DNA of 6,960 nucleotides from Chloroflexota bacterium (GTDB lineage Bacteria; Chloroflexota; Anaerolineae; Anaerolineales; UBA4823), in NCBI GenBank assembly GCA_030636125.1, contig DAOVXM010000135.1, forward strand, positions 1 through 6,960, in the 5' to 3' direction. A program made the translations under genes and the position numbers. Under the pieces are notes generated by a model. The model was not told where the DNA came from. It was given only the letters and a program-made list of their open reading frames with translations, and made no database searches. Of this stretch, positions 1 to 5,617 are shown one piece after another (position 1 is the stretch's first letter; every line of letters starts with the position of its first letter).

Positions 1-1216
1 CAAGGACATCATGGTCGCTATCCGTGAGAGTCTGATCATCTTGCGCGACGAAAACATCCCCGCAAAGGGCGCACTGATCAACTGGTATGACGCACAAAAA
101 TCAATCATGGAAGATCGCTACAACTCATATCTGTACAGTCAATCGGCGGAATCGGCTTTAAAAGTACCAGAAATCAAGCCGGTCTACTCTGATAAATCAC
201 CGATGCTTTATGGTTTTGAGATCATGAACGCCTGCTTCGACGCCGCCCTGGCACGCGAACCGCGCCTGGTGGCCTTTGGGGAGGACGTCGGTCGTCTGGG
301 AGATGTCAACCAGGCTTTTCGCGGCCTGCAGGAAAAGTATGGCTGGCAACGTGTGGCTGACACCGGAATTCGCGAAGCTACAATTTTGGGCCAGGCCATT
401 GGCATGGCCATGCGAGGATTGAGACCGATCGCTGAAATTCAATATCTTGATTACTTGTTGTACGCCCTACAAATTATGTCCGATGACCTGGCGACGCTTC
501 ATTGGCGTACCAAAGGTGGGCAAAAAGCGCCTGTCATTGTACGTACACGCGGTCACCGGCTGGAAGGCATCTGGCATTCTGGCTCGCTAATGGCTGGGAT
601 TATAAACCTTGTGAGAGGTATGCATGTGCTGGTACCCCGTAATATGACCCAGGCAGCTGGCTTCTATAACACCATGCTACGGTCGGATGAACCTGCCTTG
701 ATCGTTGAAGTGCTGAACGGTTATCGCATCAGGGAGCGTTTGCCAGATAACATCGCTGAGTTTACCGTACCGCTGGGTATACCAGAAGTATTACGCCTGG
801 GAAGAGACATTACCATCATCACTTATGGAGCCACCTGCCGCATCGTTATGGAGGCTGCTGGACAGCTCAGCAAAGTGGGCATCGAAGCCGAGCTGGTTGA
901 CGTACAATCGCTCCTGCCCTTCGATATCCATGGAAGAATCCTTGAGTCACTTAAGAAGACCAGCAGAGTGCTCTTTGTAGATGAAGATGTGCCTGGAGGA
1001 ACTACGGCTTACATGTTGCAGGAAGTCATCGAGAAACAAGGCGGCTATTATTGGCTCGATTCCGAGCCGCGCACGCTGCCTGGTAAACCCCACCGTCCCG
1101 CTTATGGATCGGATGGTGACTACTGGTCTAAACCCAATGCTGAGCAAATCTTCGATACAGTCTACGAAATGATGAACGAGGCCGATCCAAGCAGTTATCC
1201 AATGTTTTACCAGTAA
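1..1216 (+). CDS. 2-oxo acid dehydrogenase E1, fused alpha/beta type, 5'-truncated by window edge
   Basis: This is the thiamine diphosphate-dependent decarboxylase (E1) of a pyruvate or branched-chain 2-oxo acid dehydrogenase complex. It decarboxylates the 2-oxo acid and acylates the lipoyl group of E2. Numbering from the ATG at 11, residues about 65-390 form a full E1-beta half: pyrimidine-binding domain with GEDVG (90-94, Glu91 probably the cofactor-activating Glu by analogy with E1-beta), DTGIREA (117-123), RTRGHRLEGIWHSGS (178-192), then the C-terminal transketolase domain with LLPFD (301-305) and DEDVPGG (324-330). The RGHRLEGIWHSGS and HRPAYGSDGDYWSKPN signatures are, from memory, those of single-chain alpha/beta E1 fusions. 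The first ~60 residues resemble an alpha-half C-terminus plus linker. The frame is open to base 2 (K-D-I precede the Met), so I treat the gene as running in from the left. A start at 11 cannot be excluded, because AAGGA lies at 2-6. The stop is TAA. E2 follows after 63 nt. Substrate is not resolved. Confidence 0.88.
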   Translation, partial: KDIMVAIRESLIILRDENIPAKGALINWYDAQKSIMEDRYNSYLYSQSAESALKVPEIKPVYSDKSPMLYGFEIMNACFDAALAREPRLVAFGEDVGRLGDVNQAFRGLQEKYGWQRVADTGIREATILGQAIGMAMRGLRPIAEIQYLDYLLYALQIMSDDLATLHWRTKGGQKAPVIVRTRGHRLEGIWHSGSLMAGIINLVRGMHVLVPRNMTQAAGFYNTMLRSDEPALIVEVLNGYRIRERLPDNIAEFTVPLGIPEVLRLGRDITIITYGATCRIVMEAAGQLSKVGIEAELVDVQSLLPFDIHGRILESLKKTSRVLFVDEDVPGGTTAYMLQEVIEKQGGYYWLDSEPRTLPGKPHRPAYGSDGDYWSKPNAEQIFDTVYEMMNEADPSSYPMFYQ

Positions 1217-1269
1217 TCGACGATCCATTGCCAATGATCACACAATACTAACCACCATTTACTGAATAC

Positions 1270-1274
1270 AGGAG
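1270..1274 (+). promoter_or_regulatory. Ribosome binding site of the E2 gene
   Basis: AGGAG lies 5 nt upstream of the ATG at 1280. This near-ideal Shine-Dalgarno fixes the E2 start, and the encoded protein opens directly with a lipoyl domain. Confidence 0.8.
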
Positions 1275-1279
1275 TACCA

Positions 1280-2515
1280 ATGGCTATACAAGTTTATATG
1301 CCTCAACTGGGCGAATCTGTGGATGAAGGGATCGTGACCAAGTGGCTTATCGCAGTTGGTGATTTTATTGAGGAATACGAGCCCTTGCTGGAGGTCAACA
1401 CAGATAAGGTTGATACCGAGATACCCAGCCCGGCTTCCGGAGTCCTCCTGGAAATCCTCGTGCTGGAGGGAACCACCGTTCAAGCCGGTAGCGTGCTGGC
1501 CTGGATTGGGGAAGAGGATGAGGCCGTTCCTGAAGGAGAACCAGTTCCTGAGGTAAGCCCAGTCAGCGAGCCAACAACTGATACCCATCCCTCCACGATT
1601 TCCGCAGCTATAACCCCACAGGTGAGCGTACCTGCGCCTGGTCGAGATCAAGATTTAGGCTTTATCTCTCCTGTTGTCGCCAGGATAGCCGGTGAGCACA
1701 GCGTAGATCTTAATCAAGTCAATGGAACTGGCAATGGAGGCCGTATAACCAAAAAAGATGTGCTGGCGTACGTTGAAGCAAAACAAATCGAACAGCCGGG
1801 CGCAACTCCCTCTCCCGCCGCGTCGACTGCTCCAATTACCCAGGGTGAGGTGGTTCCCTTGACCCCAGTCCGCCGCGCCATCGCCGACCATATGGTTTTC
1901 AGTAAGCACACATCACCTCATGTCACCACCGTCATGGAAGCGGATTTAAGCCGCGTTGTAGCCCATCGCGAGGCCAATAAAGCTGCTTTCGCTCGAGATA
2001 ATGCCAAGCTGACTTACACCGCCTATTTTATTGCCGCGATTGTCACTGCTCTCAAGGCATACCCGCTCGTCAACTCATCCTGGAGCGACGATGGCATCGT
2101 AATTCATAATGAGATCAATATTGGCATGGCAACATCTCTAAGAGAGGAAGGCCTGATCGTACCAGTCATCAAAAAGGCAGACGATCTATCTATGTTAGGT
2201 CTGGCGCGTACCATCAATGACCTGGCAAACAGGGCTCGAGCCAAACAGCTTCAGCCTGAGGAGGTTAGGGGGGGCACTTTTACGATCACAAATCATGGTA
2301 TCAGCGGTTCGCTTTTCGCCTCTCCTATCATAAACCAACCACAATGCGGTATCCTGGGAGTAGGAGCTATTCAAAAGCGTGTGGTTGTCATCAATGATGC
2401 CATCGCTATCCGGCCAATGGCTTACATATCCCTGACCTTTGATCACCGCATACTGGATGGCGCGATTGCGGATTACTTTCTGGGGAAGGTGGTAGAATCG
2501 TTGACAGTCTGGTAG
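1280..2515 (+). CDS. Dihydrolipoamide acyltransferase (E2) of a 2-oxo acid dehydrogenase complex
   Basis: This is the core enzyme of the complex: it takes the acyl group from E1 onto its lipoyl arm and transfers it to coenzyme A. The 411 aa show the standard order of parts. A single lipoyl domain spans about 1-78 (MPQLGESVDEG at 7-17, lipoyl-accepting Lys43 in NTDKVDTE). A Pro/Glu/Ser/Thr-rich linker follows (about 80-125), then a peripheral subunit-binding domain (about 128-168, SPVVARIA...GTGNGGRITKKDVLAYV), an Ala/Pro linker, and the acyltransferase domain (about 190-411). Catalytic His389 and Asp393 sit in the DHRILDG motif near the C-terminus, and TFTITNHG (333-340) is the conserved core strand. 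Asn40 replaces the Glu usual before T-D-K, which is a minor change. The overall type (one lipoyl domain, 'GESVDEG' opening) fits branched-chain, pyruvate or 2-oxoglutarate E2s; the fused E1 next door argues against the 2-oxoglutarate type. Stop is TAG. The gene is co-directional with E1 and E3 and probably in the same operon. Confidence 0.95.
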   Translation: MAIQVYMPQLGESVDEGIVTKWLIAVGDFIEEYEPLLEVNTDKVDTEIPSPASGVLLEILVLEGTTVQAGSVLAWIGEEDEAVPEGEPVPEVSPVSEPTTDTHPSTISAAITPQVSVPAPGRDQDLGFISPVVARIAGEHSVDLNQVNGTGNGGRITKKDVLAYVEAKQIEQPGATPSPAASTAPITQGEVVPLTPVRRAIADHMVFSKHTSPHVTTVMEADLSRVVAHREANKAAFARDNAKLTYTAYFIAAIVTALKAYPLVNSSWSDDGIVIHNEINIGMATSLREEGLIVPVIKKADDLSMLGLARTINDLANRARAKQLQPEEVRGGTFTITNHGISGSLFASPIINQPQCGILGVGAIQKRVVVINDAIAIRPMAYISLTFDHRILDGAIADYFLGKVVESLTVW

Positions 2516-2676
2516 GAAAGAACCAGGAATAAAATACTGGCGCATTAATCGACCAGAGTCCGATTTCCTTATTTCATATTGAAAATGCTTTGGCAAACGC
2601 CTTCTCAGACAAAAACCCTGCTCTTTCCATCCCAAGCCTATTCGTTGCTTCCAATTTCCTAGATAGAGGAGTAAAT
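2516..2676. other. E2-E3 intergenic spacer, no supported gene
   Basis: These 161 nt contain the E3 ribosome binding site and otherwise nothing I can support. A perfect TTGACA occurs at the end of E2, but no -10 hexamer lies at usable spacing (the nearest, TAAAAT, is 23 nt away). Small imperfect hairpins are present, none with a T-tract. The spacer is long for an operon junction. Confidence 0.5.
2665..2671 (+). promoter_or_regulatory. Ribosome binding site deciding the E3 start
   Basis: AGAGGAG sits 5 nt upstream of the ATG at 2677. The frame is open further up to a TTG at 2590, but the 29 extra residues resemble nothing in the family. The strong Shine-Dalgarno and the FAD-binding strand right after Met2677 make 2677 the start. 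Confidence 0.85.
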
Positions 2677-4074
2677 ATGAGTGAATACGATATCATCGTT
2701 ATAGGGGCTGGTCCGGGAGGTTATGTATGCGCGATTCGTGCCGCCCAACTTGGGTTAAAAACTGCAATCGTAGAGAAACAGTGGCTGGGAGGGGTGTGCT
2801 TAAATGTGGGCTGTATTCCCTCCAAATCGCTGCTTAAGAATGCCGAGGTCGCCCATACTTTACGCAAGCGCGGCAAAGAATTTGGCTTTTCTTTTGACAA
2901 TCTGAAACTAGACTACGGCGTGGCGGTAAAACGAAGCCGCCAAGTATCGAACCGTCTGACCAAGGGCGTAGGTTTTTTGATGAAAAAGAATAAAATTGAC
3001 GTCCATATGGGCCAGGCAAAACTCACCGCCCCGGATTCAGTTAGCGTAACTGACGAGGAGGGTAAAACCACACAGATCGAAGCTAAAAATATCGTCATCG
3101 CGACTGGAGCGAGGGCAACTGTGCCTCCCGGATGGGAAATAGATGGCAATCAGGTGGTGACTTACTTAGAAGCGATCCTGCAAGACAAACTCCCCAAATC
3201 GGTCATCGTAATTGGCTCCGGCGCGGTCGGAGTTGAATTTGCTACAGTATGGAGCTCCTACGGGGTGAATGTAACAATCGTGGAAATGCTGCCACGCCTG
3301 GTACCCCTTGAAGATGAAGAGGTGAGTGCGGAGTTGGCAAAAGCCATGAAAAAAAGGGGGATAAAAGCCCTGACCAGCCACAGGGTGGAATCGATTGAGG
3401 CTAAAAAAGATACTGTCGAGGTAAAAGTATCTAGCGAAAAAGGTGAAGATACCCTGGAAGCCGAACAAGCCCTGGTTGCAATTGGATTCTCACCCAACAG
3501 TCGGGATTTGGGATTAGAAGATTTAGGTGTGGAGATCTCGGAAAACGGCTCCATTAAGATTGATGAGCGTATGGGGACAAATATATCCGGTGTCTGGGCT
3601 ATCGGTGATGTGACAGGAAAATTGATGTTAGCCCACGTAGGCTCTGCACAAGGCATTGTGTGTGCTGAGAATATCGCCGAGGTTGAAACGATCACCTTAG
3701 ACTATGAGATGATGCCGCGGGCTACATACTGCCAACCACAAATTGCGTCTTTCGGGCTTACCGAAGCACAAGCCCGGGAACGCGGTTATGATGTCAATAT
3801 CGGGAGATTCCCATTCCAGGCTAATGGCAAAGCCCTCGGTTTAGGCGAATCCGTTGGCTGGGTAAAGATCATTACCGACAGCAAGTACGGAGAAATTTTA
3901 GGAGCACATCTGATTGGGCCAGAAGTGACCGAACTGCTGCCCGAGTTGACCATATCCCAAATGATGGAGCTCACGCCAGCAGAGATCGCACGTAATGTGC
4001 ACGCTCATCCAACCTTAAGCGAAGTTTTGATGGAAGCCGCCCACATGGCTGAAGGACACGCCATCCACATATAA
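2677..4074 (+). CDS. lpdA: Dihydrolipoamide dehydrogenase (E3)
   Basis: This flavoprotein re-oxidises the dihydrolipoyl group of E2 and reduces NAD+, closing the cycle of the complex; it may also serve glycine cleavage or other lipoyl enzymes. The 465-aa length is typical. The N-terminal FAD Rossmann motif is IIVIGAGPGGYVCA (6-19). The redox-active disulfide is Cys41/Cys46 in GGVCLNVGCIPSK (38-50). ATGARA (142-147) is the second FAD contact, VIVIGSGAVGVEFA (176-189) the NAD-binding Rossmann motif, and TNISGVWAIGDV (301-312) the later FAD motif. The dimer-interface active-site pair is in HAHPTLSE (442-449), His444 and Glu449. All key residues are present, so the enzyme looks functional. A 161-nt gap separates it from E2. 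I saw no convincing promoter or terminator there, so co-transcription is likely. Stop is TAA, and a terminator follows about 80 nt later. Confidence 0.96.
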   Translation: MSEYDIIVIGAGPGGYVCAIRAAQLGLKTAIVEKQWLGGVCLNVGCIPSKSLLKNAEVAHTLRKRGKEFGFSFDNLKLDYGVAVKRSRQVSNRLTKGVGFLMKKNKIDVHMGQAKLTAPDSVSVTDEEGKTTQIEAKNIVIATGARATVPPGWEIDGNQVVTYLEAILQDKLPKSVIVIGSGAVGVEFATVWSSYGVNVTIVEMLPRLVPLEDEEVSAELAKAMKKRGIKALTSHRVESIEAKKDTVEVKVSSEKGEDTLEAEQALVAIGFSPNSRDLGLEDLGVEISENGSIKIDERMGTNISGVWAIGDVTGKLMLAHVGSAQGIVCAENIAEVETITLDYEMMPRATYCQPQIASFGLTEAQARERGYDVNIGRFPFQANGKALGLGESVGWVKIITDSKYGEILGAHLIGPEVTELLPELTISQMMELTPAEIARNVHAHPTLSEVLMEAAHMAEGHAIHI

Positions 4075-4081
4075 GCTTAAA

Positions 4082-4102
4082 TTAGGTGACACCTAAAGGT
4101 GT
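4082..4102. repeat. Two overlapping short inverted repeats downstream of E3
   Basis: TTAGGTG-A-CACCTAA (4082-4096) is a perfect 7-bp palindrome with a one-base centre. ACACCT-AA-AGGTGT (4089-4102) is a second perfect 6-bp inverted repeat sharing the CACCT arm. Related CCTAAC and ACCTAA words recur at 4139-4148 and could pair with GTTAGG (4101-4106) or TTAGGT (4082-4087). They might be a protein-binding site or part of a folded 3' UTR. There is no T-tract, so this is not a terminator itself. Function unknown. Confidence 0.5.
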
Positions 4103-4152
4103 TAGGCTGTTCGGAATTTTCCTCACCAGAGCATAAGACCTAACCTAAATAA

Positions 4153-4195
4153 GTGCGGCGAGTCTAAACAAAGGTACTCGCCGCACAATTTTTTT
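4153..4195 (+). terminator. Intrinsic terminator of the E1-E2-E3 operon
   Basis: A perfect 11-bp stem, GTGCGGCGAGT (4153-4163) with ACTCGCCGCAC (4176-4186), has a 12-nt loop and is followed by AA and seven T (4189-4195). It insulates the operon from the sigma factor gene downstream. Confidence 0.92.
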
Positions 4196-4257
4196 ATGCC
4201 TAAACATCCTGGTTTTGCAATTTAATATGAGAAGTCGTTCATAAACGGGGATATTTT

Positions 4258-4286
4258 TTGCTTTATTTGGACCCTTGTGATATAAT
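4258..4286 (+). promoter_or_regulatory. Extended -10, sigma70-type promoter of the sigma factor gene
   Basis: A perfect TATAAT (4281-4286) is preceded by TG at 4278-4279, the extended -10 arrangement TGnTATAAT. TTGCTT (4258-4263) sits at exactly 17-bp spacing as a -35 element matching TTGACA in its first three bases. A T-rich run lies just upstream. Transcription should start near 4292-4294, giving a leader of about 38 nt before the ATG at 4331. If a primary sigma factor recognises this site, the gene may be autoregulated in the usual housekeeping way; that is inference. Confidence 0.8.
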
Positions 4287-4293
4287 GATAAGG

Positions 4294-4338
4294 ATGTGCA
4301 CCAGCCCAAGAAAGAGAACCCAAAAGTGTTATGACTAG
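4294..4338 (+). CDS. Possible 14-codon leader ORF overlapping the sigma factor start
   Basis: An ATG at 4294 opens a 14-residue frame ([14 protein letters not shown]) ending in TAG at 4336-4338, which overlaps the sigma ATG (4331) in another frame. The ATG lies at or within a base or two of the predicted transcription start, so it would be translated as a leaderless or near-leaderless message. The sigma ATG has no well-spaced Shine-Dalgarno of its own (AAGAAAGAG ends about 13 nt upstream), so termination of this ORF could couple to sigma initiation. A chance ORF of this size is common. It is listed as a candidate only. Confidence 0.22.
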   Translation: MCTSPRKRTQKCYD

Positions 4339-5251
4339 GATTATTAACGATAGTTTTTTGACAGAAATTGAGAAGAATGAAGTCCGTCTCACCCAAATTG
4401 CACAGCTGGTTGAGCTGGGTCGAAAGAAGGGCTTCATTACACTGGATGATATCATTCAACAATTTCCCGAGGCAGAGCAGGATATCGATCAGCTCGAAGA
4501 AGCCTTCGCGGCACTGCTTAGCGCTGACATCCCCTATGTAGAAGATACCCAAGAACCCGAACCTTTGGATGAAGAGCTAGCCTCAGATGAAAAAGAAAGT
4601 GCGAGCGAGATAACACCAGAAGACGATCACTTAGCAAATATTGATGCGAACGACACAATCGGGCTATATCTGAAGGATGCAGCTCGCGTACCATTGCTCA
4701 AGGCGGTAGAGGAGATAGAACTAGCTCAACGAATCGAACGCGGCCGACTTGCACGCGAGGAATTAGCGCGCGGTAACGTCAGCATGCGGCGGCGAAAAGA
4801 TCTACGCGCCTTCATCGAAGATGGATGGTCAGCACGGGAACATCTGATCGTAGCCAACTCGCGCCTGGTAATCAGCGTAGCCAAGAAGTATATGGGGCGC
4901 GGAGTACCTTTCCTGGATTTGATCCAGGAGGGAAATATCGGATTAATGCGCGCTACTAAAAAGTTCGATTATCGCCGTGGTTATAAATTCAGCACATACG
5001 CAACCTGGTGGATCCGCCAGGCTGTGACCCGGGCCATTGCCGACCAGGGTCGCACAATCCGCGTCCCGGTACACATGGGAGACCAAATCAGTAAAATGCT
5101 GCGCACCCAGCATCATCTTAAACAGAAATTAAGCCGCGATCCAACCGTGGATGAACTGGCTGACTCTCTGGAAATCCCCACCAAAAAAGTGGAGCAAATG
5201 ATGCAGGTCGCACGCCACCCGTTTTCTTTACAAACACCGATTGGTGAGTAA
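4331..5251 (+). CDS. rpoD: Primary sigma factor (RpoD/SigA-like), N-terminal part, regions 1.1 to 3, ended by in-frame TAA
   Basis: This is the promoter-recognition subunit of RNA polymerase, group 1 sigma70 family. The 306 aa before the stop contain a region 1.1-like segment (about 20-70, [16 protein letters not shown]), an acidic linker (about 71-106) and region 1.2 (107-137, [16 protein letters not shown]). A short non-conserved part follows (about 138-162), then region 2 (about 163-245, including [50 protein letters not shown]) and region 3 (about 246-300). The region 2.3/2.4 residues for -10 recognition and melting look intact. The frame stops at TAA 5249-5251, directly after SLQTPIGE, where relatives continue with an acidic residue and then E-D. 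This is the region 3.2 sigma finger, so the chain lacks most of the finger and all of sigma-4. ATG 4331 is chosen because the frame closes upstream at 4289 and region 1.1 begins soon after. It is either a broken gene, a sequence error, or one half of a split sigma factor. Confidence 0.85.
   Translation: MTRIINDSFLTEIEKNEVRLTQIAQLVELGRKKGFITLDDIIQQFPEAEQDIDQLEEAFAALLSADIPYVEDTQEPEPLDEELASDEKESASEITPEDDHLANIDANDTIGLYLKDAARVPLLKAVEEIELAQRIERGRLAREELARGNVSMRRRKDLRAFIEDGWSAREHLIVANSRLVISVAKKYMGRGVPFLDLIQEGNIGLMRATKKFDYRRGYKFSTYATWWIRQAVTRAIADQGRTIRVPVHMGDQISKMLRTQHHLKQKLSRDPTVDELADSLEIPTKKVEQMMQVARHPFSLQTPIGE
5249..5251 (+). other. In-frame TAA stop inside the sigma factor's region 3.2
   Basis: The frame reads ATT GGT GAG TAA GAG GAC GAT, that is I-G-E-stop-E-D-D. 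Against the family pattern TPIG(E/D)(E/D)EDS.LG(D/E)FI, the stop sits on one acidic residue with no insertion or deletion. A single substitution, for example GAA to TAA, explains it. The same frame stays open for 98 more codons. Confidence 0.95.
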
Positions 5252-5256
5252 GAGGA
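5251..5256 (+). promoter_or_regulatory. Possible internal ribosome binding site for the region 4 fragment
   Basis: AGAGGA overlaps the last base of the TAA and lies 7 nt before a TTG at 5264. The placement would allow re-initiation after termination. However, the GAG-GAC codons simply encode conserved E-D residues of the family, so the match may be incidental. Confidence 0.3.
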
Positions 5257-5263
5257 CGATATA

Positions 5264-5548
5264 TTGGGTGAATTTATTAAGGACCAAGATACTCCTCAAC
5301 CGGATGAAACCGCAACGAATAACATTCTGCGCGAACGGTTGAAAGAGGCGCTTAATGAGTTACCCCCAAGAGAAGCGCGCATCCTGCAATTACGATATGG
5401 CCTGCTTGATGGACAAATTCACACTTTGAAAGAAGTAGGCAATAAAATGGGTGTCACGCGTGAACGTGTGCGCCAGATCGAGGCTCAAGCTCTCCGCCGT
5501 CTTCGCAACCCTCAAATCCAGCGAGAGCTGCGCACATATATAGACTAG
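5264..5548 (+). CDS. rpoD: Primary sigma factor, C-terminal part, region 4 (same frame as the N-terminal part)
   Basis: This segment holds the rest of region 3.2 and all of region 4, which contacts the beta-flap and reads the -35 element. The open frame actually resumes at 5252 right after the TAA; 5264 (TTG) is the first plausible start, giving 94 aa. Early residues GEFIKDQDTP match the end of the sigma finger. Region 4.1 is about RERLKEALNELPPREARILQLRYGLLDG, and region 4.2 is the helix-turn-helix TLKEVGNKMGVTRERVRQIEAQ followed by ALRRLR. Joined to the upstream part through one missing residue it would give a 405-aa sigma of normal layout. Nothing here looks decayed, and the -35-reading helix VTRERVRQIEAQ is canonical. 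Whether it is made alone by re-initiation, by readthrough, or only appears separate through a sequence error is unresolved. Stop is TAG, and a terminator follows 23 nt later. Confidence 0.75.
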   Translation: MGEFIKDQDTPQPDETATNNILRERLKEALNELPPREARILQLRYGLLDGQIHTLKEVGNKMGVTRERVRQIEAQALRRLRNPQIQRELRTYID

Positions 5549-5571
5549 AAGGTCATTCACCTGTCTATTGT

Positions 5572-5606
5572 TTAGCCCCTCAACAAATGTTGGGGGGCTA
5601 ATTTTT
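5572..5606 (+). terminator. Intrinsic terminator of the sigma factor gene
   Basis: A 13-bp stem, TTAGCCCCTCAAC (5572-5584) with GTTGGGGGGCTAA (5589-5601), contains one G-T wobble and has an AAAT loop, followed by five T (5602-5606). It lies between convergent genes. On the minus strand the hairpin also forms 17 nt after the glycosyltransferase stop but is followed by AAACAATAG rather than a T-tract, so it would serve that gene poorly. Confidence 0.9.
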
Positions 5607-5617
5607 ATGACCGAAAC

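Noticed and set aside
2264..2275. Run of seven G in the E2 gene as a frameshift or phase-variable tract
   Set aside because: The frame is maintained through it and the acyltransferase domain is complete on both sides, so it is just a codon-level coincidence.
2500..2536. Internal promoter for E3 built on the perfect TTGACA near 2500
   Set aside because: The only AT-rich -10 candidate (TAAAAT) is 23 nt away, outside the workable spacing, and the TTGACA encodes the last residues of E2.
2590..2676. N-terminal 29-residue extension of E3 from a TTG at 2590
   Set aside because: The residues match no family feature, while ATG 2677 has a strong AGAGGAG at ideal spacing and begins right at the FAD-binding strand.
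4215..4243. Second promoter upstream of the sigma gene (TTGCAA with TTCATA)
   Set aside because: The -10 candidate matches only two of six positions, whereas 4258-4286 is far better.
5249..5251. TAA read as a sense codon (code change or programmed recoding)
   Set aside because: TAA ends E1 (1214-1216) and E3 (4072-4074) at the expected family C-termini, and TAG and TGA also end genes here, so the standard code applies. TAA is not a selenocysteine or pyrrolysine codon. A frameshift would not help, because the frame is the same on both sides.
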